From the NCBI GenBank assembly GCA_028823855.1, contig JAPPFL010000032.1:171022-235021 (forward strand): a stretch of DNA of 64,000 bases, given 5' to 3'. A model generated the notes under the pieces. The model saw only the letters and a program-made list of their open reading frames with translations, had not been told where the DNA came from and did not search any database. The DNA comes from Albidovulum sp. (GTDB taxonomy: Bacteria; Pseudomonadota; Alphaproteobacteria; Rhodobacterales; Rhodobacteraceae). The translations under genes and the position numbers were made by a program. This document shows, piece by piece, positions 18,430 to 27,921 of this stretch; the stretch's first letter is position 1; each line of letters begins with the position of its first letter.

Positions 18430-18807
18430 GAGATTCCTCCGCAATATTAGTCGACCCTGCACACATAATCCCTATGCTGTCCCGTTGCAAGGCGCGCCTA
18501 TCGGCCCGACCGGTTTTCGAGCGATCGCGAGATTAATGCAGGCGGAACGGTTGCGTGCAAATAAATGCGCATTTCAATTTCAGGCGCAGCAACGCCGATC
18601 GAGAAATGCCCGAATTAGCTCAAACCTGTTCAATCGATTAGTCACGACCGCAAAATGCGATTGGCGCCGGTGTATATTCTTAAATTTTTTTTGAAATATC
18701 GCGGCGGTCGGCTATATCGACTCATGTATCGCGGCGGCGTGAGCTGAATTCGGAATCGGCCCGCCTTGTACACGTGAGTGCGACTTCGATTTTTAAAGGA
18801 ATATGAA
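18430..18807. other. Divergent intergenic region between rpoZ and the NYN-domain gene
   Basis: About 380 bp hold the promoters of two divergent transcripts. I see no tRNA, small gene or riboswitch. An AT-rich patch (TTCTTAAATTTTTTTTGAAAT near 18680-18700) is flanked by two copies of TATCGCGGCGG (about 18698 and 18727), which could be regulatory, but this is only a visual impression. Confidence 0.35.
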
Positions 18808-19398
18808 ATGTTTTATCGAGACGAAAGACTTGCTTTGTTCATTGACGGCTCGAATTTATACGCTGCTTCCAGATCCCTGGGATTCGACATCGATTATAAA
18901 AAACTGCGCGAAGAATTCATGCGGCGCGGCAAGCTGCTAAGGGCGTTTTATTACACGGCGCTCATTGAAAGCGAAGACTACTCGCCAATTCGACCGCTCG
19001 TGGACTGGCTAAATTATAACGGCTTCATGATGGTAACGAAACCGGCGCGCGAATTCACCGACTCTATGGGCAGACGAAAAATCAAGGGTAACCTGGACAT
19101 CGAACTTACGGTCGACGCTATGGAATCCGCCGACCACGTTGACCATATCGTGCTTTTCTCCGGCGATGGCGATTTCAAACCGCTTGTAGAAGCTCTTCAG
19201 CGCCGAGGCGTGCGGGTTTCGGTCGCCTCGACAATCCGTTCCGTGCCTCCTATGGTTGCCGACGAACTCAGGAGGCAGGCCGACAATTTTATCGAACTCG
19301 CCGACCTCAAGGATGTAATCGGCCGACCTCCCAAAACGGATAACCCGTACTCCGAAGCAGCCATCGCCGAAAAGAGCCCGGTTCAAGTGGGAAAATAA
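18808..19398 (+). CDS. NYN (PIN-like) domain protein, LabA/DUF88 family
   Basis: The ATG at 18808 follows AAAGGA at a good distance and gives 196 residues. Residues 7-17 (LALFIDGSNLY) hold the first metal-binding aspartate, GNLDIELTVDAM the middle one, and IVLFSGDGDFKPLVE the last acidic pair: the NYN nuclease core of the LabA/DUF88 family. Relatives are proposed RNases acting on structured RNA. The protein is cytoplasmic. It is divergent from rpoZ and lies ahead of ispH, its usual neighbourhood in this class. The substrate is unknown. Confidence 0.85.
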   Translation: MFYRDERLALFIDGSNLYAASRSLGFDIDYKKLREEFMRRGKLLRAFYYTALIESEDYSPIRPLVDWLNYNGFMMVTKPAREFTDSMGRRKIKGNLDIELTVDAMESADHVDHIVLFSGDGDFKPLVEALQRRGVRVSVASTIRSVPPMVADELRRQADNFIELADLKDVIGRPPKTDNPYSEAAIAEKSPVQVGK

Positions 19399-19506
19399 CT
19401 TGAACGCGGCAACTGCGTAGTAAAATAGACCGCTCGCGTCGGCTTCTTGTCGCCGTTCGAGGCTGTCAAGAGTCGCGCGATTGCCGTCCGACCAAGGGAT
19501 GCCTTT

Positions 19507-20460
19507 GTGACCAAGCCCGCACTAGATTTATATTTGGCGGCTCCCAGGGGATTTTGCGCCGGTGTCGACAGGGCGATAAGGATCGTGGAATTGGCTCTAG
19601 AGAAATGGGGCGCGCCTGTATTCGTTCTGCATGAAATCGTTCACAACCGATTCGTGGTCGACGGACTGCGCGAAAAGGGAGCGGTTTTCGTCGAAGAACT
19701 CGACAAGTGCCCGAATGGCCGCCCGGTAATATTTTCCGCGCACGGCGTATCGAAATCCGTTGTCGAGGAAGCCAGAAAACGCGGCATGATGTTTCTGGAC
19801 GCCACATGCCCGCTAGTGACTAAAGTGCACGTGGAAGCGGCGCGCCATTTCGCCGCCGGACGGAAGGTCATTATGATCGGCCACGCGAATCATCCCGAGA
19901 CCATAGGCACGACGGGCCAGCTACCTGTCGGCGAGGTGCTTTTAATCGAAACAATGGAAGATATCGATCAACTCGAAATCGAACGCGCCGACAAGCTGGC
20001 TTACGTGACACAGACGACACTTTCCCTCGACGATACGCAGGAGATCGTATCGGCTCTAAAAAAGAGATTCCCGAACATCGCCGGCCCGCACAAAAAGGAT
20101 ATCTGCTACGCGACTGCAAATCGCCAGGAAGCCGTAAAGGCGATGGCGCCATTGGTCGATGGTTTAATCGTAATTGGCGCACCCAACTCGTCGAATTCGA
20201 ATCGGCTTGTCGAAGTCGGGAAGCGAGCAGGCTGTGCCTATGCGCAGCTTGTTCAGCGCGCGGCCGATTTAGATTGGAGGTCGCTGGCAGGCGCGGGAGC
20301 GGTTGGCCTCACGGCAGGAGCCAGCGCTCCCGAAGAATTGGTCGACGAAGTAATCGAAGCGTTTTCGGCCCGATATGAGGTTACACTTAAGGAAATTGAA
20401 ACCGCGAAAGAAAATTACGTGTTCAATCCGCCTTCGTCATTGCGTGCCGGCATCGCCTGA
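19507..20460 (+). CDS. ispH: 4-hydroxy-3-methylbut-2-enyl diphosphate reductase
   Basis: Translation from GTG 19507 (with AAGGGA upstream) gives 317 residues, the normal IspH length; the frame is open to a TTG at 19447 but lacks similarity there. The three cysteines that hold the iron-sulphur cluster are at residues 17 (RGFCAGVD), 101 ([11 protein letters not shown]) and 200 (DICYAT). SAHGVS and PNSSNSNRL are further active-site motifs. It makes IPP and DMAPP in the last step of the MEP isoprenoid pathway, supplying the polyprenyl synthase encoded at 43.4 kb. rnhA follows 103 bp downstream. Confidence 0.96.
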   Translation: MTKPALDLYLAAPRGFCAGVDRAIRIVELALEKWGAPVFVLHEIVHNRFVVDGLREKGAVFVEELDKCPNGRPVIFSAHGVSKSVVEEARKRGMMFLDATCPLVTKVHVEAARHFAAGRKVIMIGHANHPETIGTTGQLPVGEVLLIETMEDIDQLEIERADKLAYVTQTTLSLDDTQEIVSALKKRFPNIAGPHKKDICYATANRQEAVKAMAPLVDGLIVIGAPNSSNSNRLVEVGKRAGCAYAQLVQRAADLDWRSLAGAGAVGLTAGASAPEELVDEVIEAFSARYEVTLKEIETAKENYVFNPPSSLRAGIA

Positions 20461-20563
20461 ATTCCGGAAGCTTCGCACTTCCGCCAAGCACTGCCAAAAT
20501 TTCAATTAGCGCCGCATCGACGAAGGGTTTCTTCCGTTCGACTTTTATCGAGGAGAATTCCGA

Positions 20564-21046
20564 ATGCCTGTCGAAGTATTTGCGTACACGGACGGGGCTT
20601 GTTCCGGCAACCCGGGTCCCGGCGGATGGGGCGTTTCGCTGCAAGCATTTCAAAACGGCAGAATAGTAAAGCAAAGCGACTTTAGCGGCGCGTGCGAAGA
20701 TACAACCAACAACCGAATGGAATTGCAGGCGGCGATTGAAGCGCTCAAGGCACTTCGGAGACCCTCGGACATAACTATCGTTACCGATAGCAAGTACTTG
20801 CGGGACGGCATAACCAAGTGGCTGAGGGTATGGGAAAAAAACGGGTGGAAGACCGTTAAGGAAAAAGATGTCAAGAACAAGGAACTTTGGCAAGAACTTG
20901 GTCGGGTCGCATCAATTCATCGAGTAAAATGGGACTGGACCAAAGGACACGCCGACAATTCCGGAAACAAGCGCGCGGACGAGTTGGCTCGCCATGCAAT
21001 TGAGAGACTTAAACGATTGAAAGAGACTAAAATTCGTTCCCGTTAA
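20564..21046 (+). CDS. rnhA: Ribonuclease HI
   Basis: The 160-residue protein shows the RNase H core: Asp10 in YTDGACSGNPGPGGWG, Glu53 in NNRMELQAAIEAL, Asp75 in IVTDSKYLRDG and the last acidic residue in GHADNSGNKRADELA. It removes the RNA strand of RNA-DNA hybrids. The ATG is preceded by GAGGAGAATTCCG. In many alphaproteobacteria a homoserine kinase gene (thrB) lies between ispH and rnhA; here there is none. Confidence 0.96.
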   Translation: MPVEVFAYTDGACSGNPGPGGWGVSLQAFQNGRIVKQSDFSGACEDTTNNRMELQAAIEALKALRRPSDITIVTDSKYLRDGITKWLRVWEKNGWKTVKEKDVKNKELWQELGRVASIHRVKWDWTKGHADNSGNKRADELARHAIERLKRLKETKIRSR

Positions 21047-21128
21047 TTCAGGCCATTCCCTTCCATCGGGAGCAGTCGCCCGCTAGTCGCCAGAAATTGC
21101 GACGGCTCTCCAACCAACCGCGCTTTGC

Positions 21129-22061
21129 CTATCGCGCCGCGTCAAAGTGCGACCCGATCGGCAGCCGGTATCCCCTGAGAAATTCGCCTGCCTCCATTGG
21201 CCGTTTCGATGGCCGCTGCAAACGAAGTATACGGACCGCGCCCGTCCCGCACGCTATCGTTAAATTCTCGGCAACAACTTCGCCAGGCCTTCCGGTCGCC
21301 TTCGCGACGCGGCTGTCGAGAAATTTTATTCTATCTCCATTGAAAAGAGACCAGGCGCCCGGAACGGCTGAAAGGCCGCGAATTTGCCGGTCGACTTCTG
21401 CTGACGAACGAGACCAGTCGACGCGAGATTCATACTTTTCAATTTTCTTCGCGTATACCGCTTCCCTATCGAGTTGCGGCGTAAATTCGAGATCGATAAT
21501 CCGGTCCAAAGCTTCGACGATCATCGCCGACCCAAGCCGCGCCAACTGGTCATGAAGGCGGGATGCCGTTGCGTTGGAACCAATTCGAACGAATTTCTTC
21601 ATGCAGATCTGGCCGCTGTCCAAACAGGGCTCAACTTTCATGATACATACGCCGGTCTCGGCGTCGCCGGCCATGATCGCTCGCTGAATAGGAGCTGCGC
21701 CTCGCCATCTGGGTAGTAGGGACGGGTGAATGTTCAAGAATCCCAGCCTCGGTACAATCAGCAGCTTTTTCGGAAGTATAATGCCGTATGCGGCTACGAC
21801 CGCGACATCGGCGGCGGTCGCGGAAAAATTCTCTCGAATTCGATCCTCGGCGAACGATTCCGGGCAGCGCAGTTCTAGGCCCAATTCCAAAGCGCGCGCG
21901 CCTACCGGAGTTTGCCTTTCCTTTCGACCGCGCCTAGCCGGCTTCGGCGGCTGGCTATAAACGCATGCTATTTCGTGCCGAGACGAGCTAATCGAATCTA
22001 ACGACGGAACGGCAAATTCCGACGACCCGAAAAATGCGATTCGCAAAGGCGCGCCTGCCAT
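21129..22061 (-). CDS. fmt: Methionyl-tRNA formyltransferase
   Basis: The 310-residue enzyme begins MAGAPLRIAFFGSSEFAVPS and carries the formyltransferase motif GFLNIHPSLLPRWRGAAPIQ and ETGVCIMKVEPCLDSG, followed by the smaller C-terminal tRNA-binding domain. It formylates initiator Met-tRNA with 10-formyl-tetrahydrofolate. The deformylase gene def lies 18 bp upstream on the same strand, so the two opposing steps of N-terminal formyl processing are co-transcribed. Confidence 0.96.
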   Translation of the reverse strand: MAGAPLRIAFFGSSEFAVPSLDSISSSRHEIACVYSQPPKPARRGRKERQTPVGARALELGLELRCPESFAEDRIRENFSATAADVAVVAAYGIILPKKLLIVPRLGFLNIHPSLLPRWRGAAPIQRAIMAGDAETGVCIMKVEPCLDSGQICMKKFVRIGSNATASRLHDQLARLGSAMIVEALDRIIDLEFTPQLDREAVYAKKIEKYESRVDWSRSSAEVDRQIRGLSAVPGAWSLFNGDRIKFLDSRVAKATGRPGEVVAENLTIACGTGAVRILRLQRPSKRPMEAGEFLRGYRLPIGSHFDAAR

Positions 22062-22079
22062 GAAGCTAAATTTCCTCTC

Positions 22080-22619
22080 TCATTCTTTATCAACTTCGGA
22101 TTTATTTTGCTGCGCCTCTCGAAGCGCCTTTTTGGCTTTTCGGGCTATGATTTGGCGTTTGAGGCTCGAAATTCTATGAATGAACAATTTGCCGTCCAAA
22201 TGGTCGATTTCATGCTGTGCGCACCGTGCCTGCAGTCCATCCAATTGTTCCTCGAAATCGGCGCCTTCGAGATTCTGGAAACCGACGACGACGGTAGCCG
22301 GGCGTGTAACTTCGGCAAATTGACCCGGCAAGGAGAGGCATCCTTCTTCGCGCTCCTGCTTCTCCTCGGAAGCCCAAACGATCCGCGGATTGACTAAAAC
22401 TCTCGGATTCTTCGCTTCATCTTCCTGGGAGCAATCCATAACGAAAAGCCTTTTCATGACCCCCAGTTGCGTAGCCGCCAATCCGATACCGGGCGCGGCA
22501 TACATCGTTTCGAGCAAATCTTCTGCTAATTCCGCCAATTCGCGCGAAAACTCGCCAACTTCGCGAGCTTTCATGCGTAGCCGCCTGTCGGGAAACAATA
22601 GAATGTCTCTTACGCTCAT
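22080..22619 (-). CDS. def: Peptide deformylase
   Basis: All three deformylase motifs are present in 179 residues: GIGLAATQLG (45-54), EGCLSLP with the metal ligand Cys94, and QHEIDH with His136, Glu137 and His140. The enzyme removes the formyl group from nascent proteins. It is the first gene of the def-fmt pair. The C-terminal tail is lysine-rich. Length and motifs are normal. Confidence 0.97.
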   Translation of the reverse strand: MSVRDILLFPDRRLRMKAREVGEFSRELAELAEDLLETMYAAPGIGLAATQLGVMKRLFVMDCSQEDEAKNPRVLVNPRIVWASEEKQEREEGCLSLPGQFAEVTRPATVVVGFQNLEGADFEEQLDGLQARCAQHEIDHLDGKLFIHRISSLKRQIIARKAKKALREAQQNKSEVDKE

Positions 22620-22858
22620 ACCGATATTCCGAATTGAGTACTATCCGATAGAATCAATTGATCTTGCAATACTTGCAGGTTCCGCAATTGAATTCCGCGT
22701 ATCGAATAACCGCGATTCCGATACGGCGCAAATTTCGAGGCGATTTCGGCCTCGGGCGATGTTTGACACGGTGTCCGATTTAGGTATCGCACGAGATTTC
22801 TTGAGTTTGCGCGTTCGACGAATGAAGCTAGTTTCGAATCTTTGATTCGGAGTTCGTT

Positions 22859-24025
22859 ATGGATTTTGACAAAGTAATAGAACGTCGCGGGACCCATTGC
22901 ATGAAATGGGACATGATGGAACACATGTACGGCGTCCCGTCTGACGAAGGAATCGCTATGTGGGTGGCGGACATGGATTTCCTTCCGCCGGAAGCAGCGA
23001 GGTCGGCTCTTCAATCGCTAGTGGGCCACGGGATTTACGGTTATTACGGCGACGACAGGGACTACCGGAAGGCGATTTGCTGGTGGATGGATTCCCGGCA
23101 CGGTTGGAATGTTGAGCCAGAGTGGATCCATACCGTTCACGGCCTCGTCAACGGAACGGCATTGTGTATCGACGCCTTTTCGTCGCCCGGAGACGGCATC
23201 GTGCTGTTTACGCCGGTCTATCACGCTTTTGCGAGAGTCATCCGAGCAGCCGGAAGGCGAATCGTTGAATGCCCGCTCGAGATTCGCAACGAACGCTATG
23301 CAATGAACTTTGCCAATTACGACGCATTGATGTCCGGCGAGGAAAGGCTTGCAATATTGTGCTCGCCCCATAATCCCGGCGGAACGGTTTGGAGTCGTGA
23401 TGAGCTCCGGGAAGTCGCTGAATTTTGCGAAAGGCACGATCTGGTGCTTGTCTCCGACGAAATCCACCACGACTTGGTTCTGCCGGGCCGTTCGCATACT
23501 CCTATGCCGCTTGCGGTTCCTTCGATTGCGAACCGACTTGTCATGATGACCGCCACTACGAAATCCTTCAATATCGCAGGTGCGCACTGCGGCAACGTCA
23601 TCATCCAGGACGAGGCGCTGCGAAAGACGTTCGCACGAAAAATAACGGCGCTCGGCATTTCACCTAATAGTTTCGGCATGTTCCTGGCAGAGGCTCTCTA
23701 TTCTCCGGAAGGCGCGGCATGGATAGATGCCGTGGTTCAGTACATAGAAGAAAATTGTTCGATATTTGACACAAGCATCAATGGAATCGCCGGATTGAAA
23801 TCCATGCCGCTCGATGCAACTTACTTGGCATGGGTTGACTTTTCCGGAACCGGGCTGCCTCCGAGCGAATTTACACGCCGAGTTGAGCAAGAAGCCAAAA
23901 TCGCCGTTAACCACGGCCCGACTTTCGGGTCGGGAGGCGAGAATTTTCTACGCTTCAACCTTGCGACGCCTAGATCGCTCGTCGAACGAGCAATTGAACG
24001 GCTTGATCGCGCGTTTAAGTTTTGA
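22859..24025 (+). CDS. PatB/MalY-type PLP-dependent C-S lyase / aminotransferase
   Basis: The protein has 388 residues; its ATG follows GGAG at a good distance. WVADMDFLPPEA near the N-terminus, CSPHNPGGTVWSRDEL, VSDEIHHDLVL and TATTKSFNIAGAHCGN with the PLP lysine at residue 235 match the PatB/MalY branch of class I/II aminotransferases. Members cleave cystathionine and related C-S bonds to give pyruvate, ammonia and a thiol; exact substrate choice cannot be read from the sequence. It stands alone, divergent from def-fmt. Confidence 0.88.
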   Translation: MDFDKVIERRGTHCMKWDMMEHMYGVPSDEGIAMWVADMDFLPPEAARSALQSLVGHGIYGYYGDDRDYRKAICWWMDSRHGWNVEPEWIHTVHGLVNGTALCIDAFSSPGDGIVLFTPVYHAFARVIRAAGRRIVECPLEIRNERYAMNFANYDALMSGEERLAILCSPHNPGGTVWSRDELREVAEFCERHDLVLVSDEIHHDLVLPGRSHTPMPLAVPSIANRLVMMTATTKSFNIAGAHCGNVIIQDEALRKTFARKITALGISPNSFGMFLAEALYSPEGAAWIDAVVQYIEENCSIFDTSINGIAGLKSMPLDATYLAWVDFSGTGLPPSEFTRRVEQEAKIAVNHGPTFGSGGENFLRFNLATPRSLVERAIERLDRAFKF

Positions 24026-24367
24026 TTCAACTTGAATACGGTGCACTAGTGAGATTTGAGAGAATTTGATTTCCCGAAAGCTCCGCATGCAATTGATCTT
24101 AATTGCCCGCCAATTTCTCCAGTCGGCGCTCGCATTTCGAATTGTTCTCAATTCATTGAATGGACTGGCTTCGCCGCTACGATTGACCAGAATAATTGCC
24201 GCGCCAATTTGGCCTGACGCCCTTGAGCATGCCGCACATACGCAAACTTGGGAATGCTGCAACGATTCAGCGCCTAATTCGCCCGGTTGCCGGCAGTTCG
24301 ATTTGTCTGTTTGCTCAAAAATGGAGTAAGGATTGGCGGCAATTCGAAAAAAAAGGATAAAATAAAG
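24026..24367. other. Intergenic gap before the malyl-CoA lyase gene
   Basis: About 340 bp with no credible gene on either strand. The right end carries the AAGGA ribosome site (24353-24357) of the next gene and a short A-run. Confidence 0.4.
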
Positions 24368-25342
24368 TTGAGCTTCATTTCTCAACCTCGCCCGCCGGGT
24401 CGGCCGAACCGCTGTCAGTTATTCGGACCAGGCACGCGTCCCGAAATTTTCCCTAAAATGGCTAACTCAAAAGCTGATGTCATAAATCTTGATTTGGAAG
24501 ATTCAGTCGCGCCTCCTGACAAGGTTAGGGCGAGGACAAACATTATCGAAGCGATCAACGAAATCGATTGGAATGACAAACATCTCTCCGTCCGAATAAA
24601 CGGACTGGATACGCCTTACTGGTACAAAGACATTGTTGAGCTTTTGGAGAAATCCGGAGATCGACTCGATCAAATCATGATTCCGAAAGCGGGAAACGCA
24701 TCCGACATTTATGCGGTCGATGCCCTTGTCACGTCAATTGAAGCGGCCCGTGGAAGGCGAAAAAGAATAAGCTTTGAAACGATAATTGAAACATCGTCCG
24801 GACTGTTGAATTTAAATGAAATCGCAGCATCTAGTTCCAGGCTTCAGGCCATGTCGCTAGGCGCGGCCGACTTCGCGGCGTCTATGGGAATGCAGACGAC
24901 GAGCATCGGAGGAACCCAGGAGGGATACTATATGATTGCAGACGGCGAACCTGGTTCGAATCGAGCGATCAGCCTATCCGATCCGTGGCATATGGTAACT
25001 GTATCACTAGTGGCTGCATGCCGCGCATACGGGTTGCTGCCGGTCGACGGTCCGTTCGGCGACTTTAGCGACGATGAAGGATTCTTGGCTCAGGCAAGAC
25101 GATGCGCTACGCTCGGAATGGCCGGAAAATGGGCCATACATCCAAAACAGGTTGCATTGGCCAATCGGGTTTTTACGCCTTCGCCAGAGCAAGTACGGGA
25201 AGCCAGGGAAATTCTGCAAGCCATGAAAACAGCTGAAGCAGAGGGTTTAGGGGCAACTGTTTACAAGGGAAGGCTTGTTGATATCGCGTCCATCAAACAA
25301 GCGGAAGTCATAGTAGAACAGGCAGAGCGTATCGCGAATTAA
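24368..25342 (+). CDS. mcl1: L-malyl-CoA / beta-methylmalyl-CoA lyase
   Basis: The TTG at 24368 is preferred because it sits 10 bases after AAGGA and gives a start (LSFISQPRPPGRPNRCQLFG) that matches known Mcl1 proteins; the frame is open 27 codons further up without similarity. The 324-residue CitE-like TIM barrel has VINLDLEDSVAPPDK and GAADFAASMGMQTTSIGGTQ, with the metal-binding Asp/Glu. It reversibly splits malyl-CoA into acetyl-CoA and glyoxylate, and beta-methylmalyl-CoA into propionyl-CoA and glyoxylate, in the ethylmalonyl-CoA pathway or serine cycle. With the phbA/phbB pair at 39.5-41.5 kb it suggests C2 assimilation by way of acetoacetyl-CoA; the other pathway genes are not in this window. 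Confidence 0.9.
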   Translation: MSFISQPRPPGRPNRCQLFGPGTRPEIFPKMANSKADVINLDLEDSVAPPDKVRARTNIIEAINEIDWNDKHLSVRINGLDTPYWYKDIVELLEKSGDRLDQIMIPKAGNASDIYAVDALVTSIEAARGRRKRISFETIIETSSGLLNLNEIAASSSRLQAMSLGAADFAASMGMQTTSIGGTQEGYYMIADGEPGSNRAISLSDPWHMVTVSLVAACRAYGLLPVDGPFGDFSDDEGFLAQARRCATLGMAGKWAIHPKQVALANRVFTPSPEQVREAREILQAMKTAEAEGLGATVYKGRLVDIASIKQAEVIVEQAERIAN

Positions 25343-25477
25343 AAACGAAAATAAAAACGAATGCGTCGAATAGTTGACCATTCACCGCGAATTCGTGAAT
25401 ACTAGAAGGAAATAAACCAAATAACGGCCGTGCAAAGCGCGGATCCGCCGAGGCGAAGGAAGATCGGCAGCCTAAAG

Positions 25478-26440
25478 ATGAAGCAGTTTCTTGATTTCGA
25501 AAAATCGCTCGCCGAAATCGAAGGCAAGGCGGAAGAACTGCGTTCCTTGTCCAAATCGGATAGCGAGATGGATGTGGAAAAAGAAGCGCGCGCTCTAGAC
25601 CGCAAGGCTTCGGCCATGCTTGCCGACCTTTACAATAACTTAAATCCTTGGAGAAAATGCCAAGTTGCCCGCCATCCCAATCGACCGCATAGCACCGACT
25701 ATATTGAAGCGCTATTTACCGACTTCTTACCGCTCTCCGGCGACCGAAATTTTGCGGACGACCCCGCGATCATTGGTGGGCTAGGCCGATTTGACGGCGA
25801 AGCCGTCGTTATCATCGGACACGAAAAAGGCAATGACACAAAATCAAGGATTAAGCACAATTTCGGCATGGCGCGACCGGAAGGCTATCGGAAAGCCATT
25901 CGGCTGATGGACCTAGCCGACCGATTTGAGCTGCCTGTCATTACTTTGGTGGATACTTCTGGCGCATACCCGGGCAAGGGCGCCGAGGAAAGGGGACAAT
26001 CGGAGGCGATTGCCCGCACAACGGAAAAATGCCTTCAAATAAAGGTTCCGCTGATATCATTTATCATTGGCGAAGGCGGTTCCGGAGGAGCGGTTGCGCT
26101 TGCCACGGCGGACAAACTCGCCATGCTTGAACATTCAATTTATTCGGTGATCAGCCCGGAAGGCTGCGCATCTATACTTTGGAAAGATGCGGAACGCATG
26201 CAGGAGGCCGCCGAAGCCCTCAGGCTAACCGCCCAAGATTTGGAAAAGCTTGGCGTCGTTGATCGAATCGTTCCCGAGCCTCTCGGCGGCGCGCAACGAG
26301 ATCATAAAAAGACTTTTGCCGCTGTTGAAGTGGCATTGCGCGACTTGTTGAAAGAGCAAAAGCCTAAACAGTCGAGCAAGCGCCTTCGTGCGAGGCGAAC
26401 GAAATTCCTTCGAATTGGCGCCAAAAAGCTCTTGCCTTAA
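25478..26440 (+). CDS. accA: Acetyl-CoA carboxylase carboxyltransferase subunit alpha
   Basis: The ATG at 25478 gives 320 residues starting [20 protein letters not shown], like E. coli AccA; a GTG 16 codons upstream is the alternative. Family motifs include [20 protein letters not shown] sequence ([16 protein letters not shown]), [20 protein letters not shown] and [16 protein letters not shown]. AccA pairs with AccD (not in this window) to move the carboxyl group from biotin to acetyl-CoA, the committing step of fatty acid synthesis. The C-terminus is basic. Confidence 0.96.
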   Translation: MKQFLDFEKSLAEIEGKAEELRSLSKSDSEMDVEKEARALDRKASAMLADLYNNLNPWRKCQVARHPNRPHSTDYIEALFTDFLPLSGDRNFADDPAIIGGLGRFDGEAVVIIGHEKGNDTKSRIKHNFGMARPEGYRKAIRLMDLADRFELPVITLVDTSGAYPGKGAEERGQSEAIARTTEKCLQIKVPLISFIIGEGGSGGAVALATADKLAMLEHSIYSVISPEGCASILWKDAERMQEAAEALRLTAQDLEKLGVVDRIVPEPLGGAQRDHKKTFAAVEVALRDLLKEQKPKQSSKRLRARRTKFLRIGAKKLLP

Positions 26441-27195
26441 GGCGCGAGGAGCATTTCGTATTCAAGCGCGCTCCAATTTATTTCAATCTCTATACTTTGA
26501 TCGCAATATTTCGTCCGGAACCGGCAAGAAGCGTCTTTTTAGGATAGTTCAGCACATTCGCCGGCAGTCCAAAACCAGAGGCAGTGTTATCTTGAACGGT
26601 TAGCGCGTGTTCTTATCTTGAGAATTGCCGCCACATATCGATTGTCGCGGGATTCGCGGGTGACCGGATTTAGATGCTCTTTGCAAGGATTGCACCCGAA
26701 TTCTTGCCGGAAGCGCGATCGTTAGGCGTACTTCCGGATGTCGACAAGTTCGCGAGCAAAAAGGGTGTTGCTTCGTTCCGAAAATTTCGATCGGAATATT
26801 GAAGGACAATGTACCGGAGCCGCTGCGCCGAACCGACGGCGTCCTAGCGGCGAGCCGGCAGGATTCCAATCCCGGTGCGGAGCAGGCCCTGAAATCGCGG
26901 GCCGGCGGCGTCGAGCCCGGCCTCCGCCGCTCGAGTTGCGCTCCGGACGGCTAGCCCCTCCGCCGCGGATTCAACAGAATCTGCCGGAATGCAGGTACAG
27001 AGTGGATTCCGCCCCGAAAACAATGCATCGGATTCAAGAAGTTGCGAGACGGCGTTTTGCAAAACAGCCAACATGGACTAGGTTGGCGATCGGCACTCAG
27101 CGATTAGTTTCTGAAACGAGGCCTCGATTATGCAACATGCTCTGCGGATTTGACAAGAATGGAGGGATGAGTGCCTGACTCTCATTCTGTACCGG
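26441..27195. other. Long gap with no recognised gene
   Basis: About 755 bp between accA and plsC. An open frame covers 26738-27178 (+) but has the arginine- and proline-rich make-up of a non-coding frame, and no family is recognised. A GC-rich patch at about 26815-26960 contrasts with its surroundings and may be decayed or foreign DNA. Confidence 0.35.
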
Positions 27196-27921
27196 TCATG
27201 AACGCGCTTCGGCAATAAGTTGGTCTGAAGCGCATTCAATGACTGCCTCCAAGTTCCGAAGGAAATCCAAGGAATTTTTGCCCGGAGGTATGCTATCTAA
27301 AAATTCGACTACTGCAACGCCCGGTTTCCGGTAAATTCGACGCTTTGGCCAAAATACGCCGACATTCGTCGCAGCGGGCACGCAATCAATTTCCATAGAT
27401 TCATATAGTGCCGCGGCGCCTACCTTATATGGCTTGCGATCGTCCGGCGCGACGCGCGTTCCTTGGGGATAAATAACCAATTGGGTCGGTCCATCGAACG
27501 GCCTGTTGGCAGCGCCCGTTAACAATTGTTTTATTGCCGCCGATTTTTTGCCGCGATCAATTGCAACGCAGCCTATTCTCGACGCAATGTACCCTACAAC
27601 CGGTGCCCACTTCAGCTGTTTTTTCATTACAAATCTCGGTCGCGGCAGCACGCTGCAAATCAGCAAAATGTCAAAAAAAGACTGGTGCTTAGCGCACACC
27701 AGAACGTCTCCAAATGGAATATCGCCGCGAATTTCGGACTTTAGCCCAACCAGCCGCGTGGCCGTCAACCGCACCCACCGGCAAAAGACTCCGATGCCGC
27801 GGTACGCCCATTCTCGATCGTATACGCTCAACGGAACATAAACTAACGCCAGAATGGCTAGCGCGATATACATTTGGACTACGAACAATAGTGATCGCAA
27901 CCATTGAACCGAATATGTCAT
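27196..27921 (-). CDS. plsC: 1-acyl-sn-glycerol-3-phosphate acyltransferase
   Basis: Taking the ATG at 27921 (a TTG nine codons upstream is possible) the enzyme has 241 residues. A hydrophobic segment at about residues 8-30 anchors it to the inner membrane. The catalytic HX4D box is CAKHQSFFDILL, and VIYPQGTRVAP is the substrate-binding motif. It adds the second fatty acid to lysophosphatidic acid in phospholipid synthesis. In related genomes plsC often follows ftsE and ftsX; here neither is seen, and a large gap lies on its 5' side. Confidence 0.9.
   Translation of the reverse strand: MTYSVQWLRSLLFVVQMYIALAILALVYVPLSVYDREWAYRGIGVFCRWVRLTATRLVGLKSEIRGDIPFGDVLVCAKHQSFFDILLICSVLPRPRFVMKKQLKWAPVVGYIASRIGCVAIDRGKKSAAIKQLLTGAANRPFDGPTQLVIYPQGTRVAPDDRKPYKVGAAALYESMEIDCVPAATNVGVFWPKRRIYRKPGVAVVEFLDSIPPGKNSLDFLRNLEAVIECASDQLIAEARS

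Noticed and set aside
24956..24972. GGTTCGAATCGA as a tRNA T-arm
   Set aside because: It lies inside the well-supported malyl-CoA lyase gene and no acceptor or anticodon stem surrounds it.
26738..27178. 146-aa plus-strand open frame between accA and plsC
   Set aside because: Arginine/proline-rich composition, no ribosome site and no recognisable domain; most likely a chance frame in GC-rich sequence.
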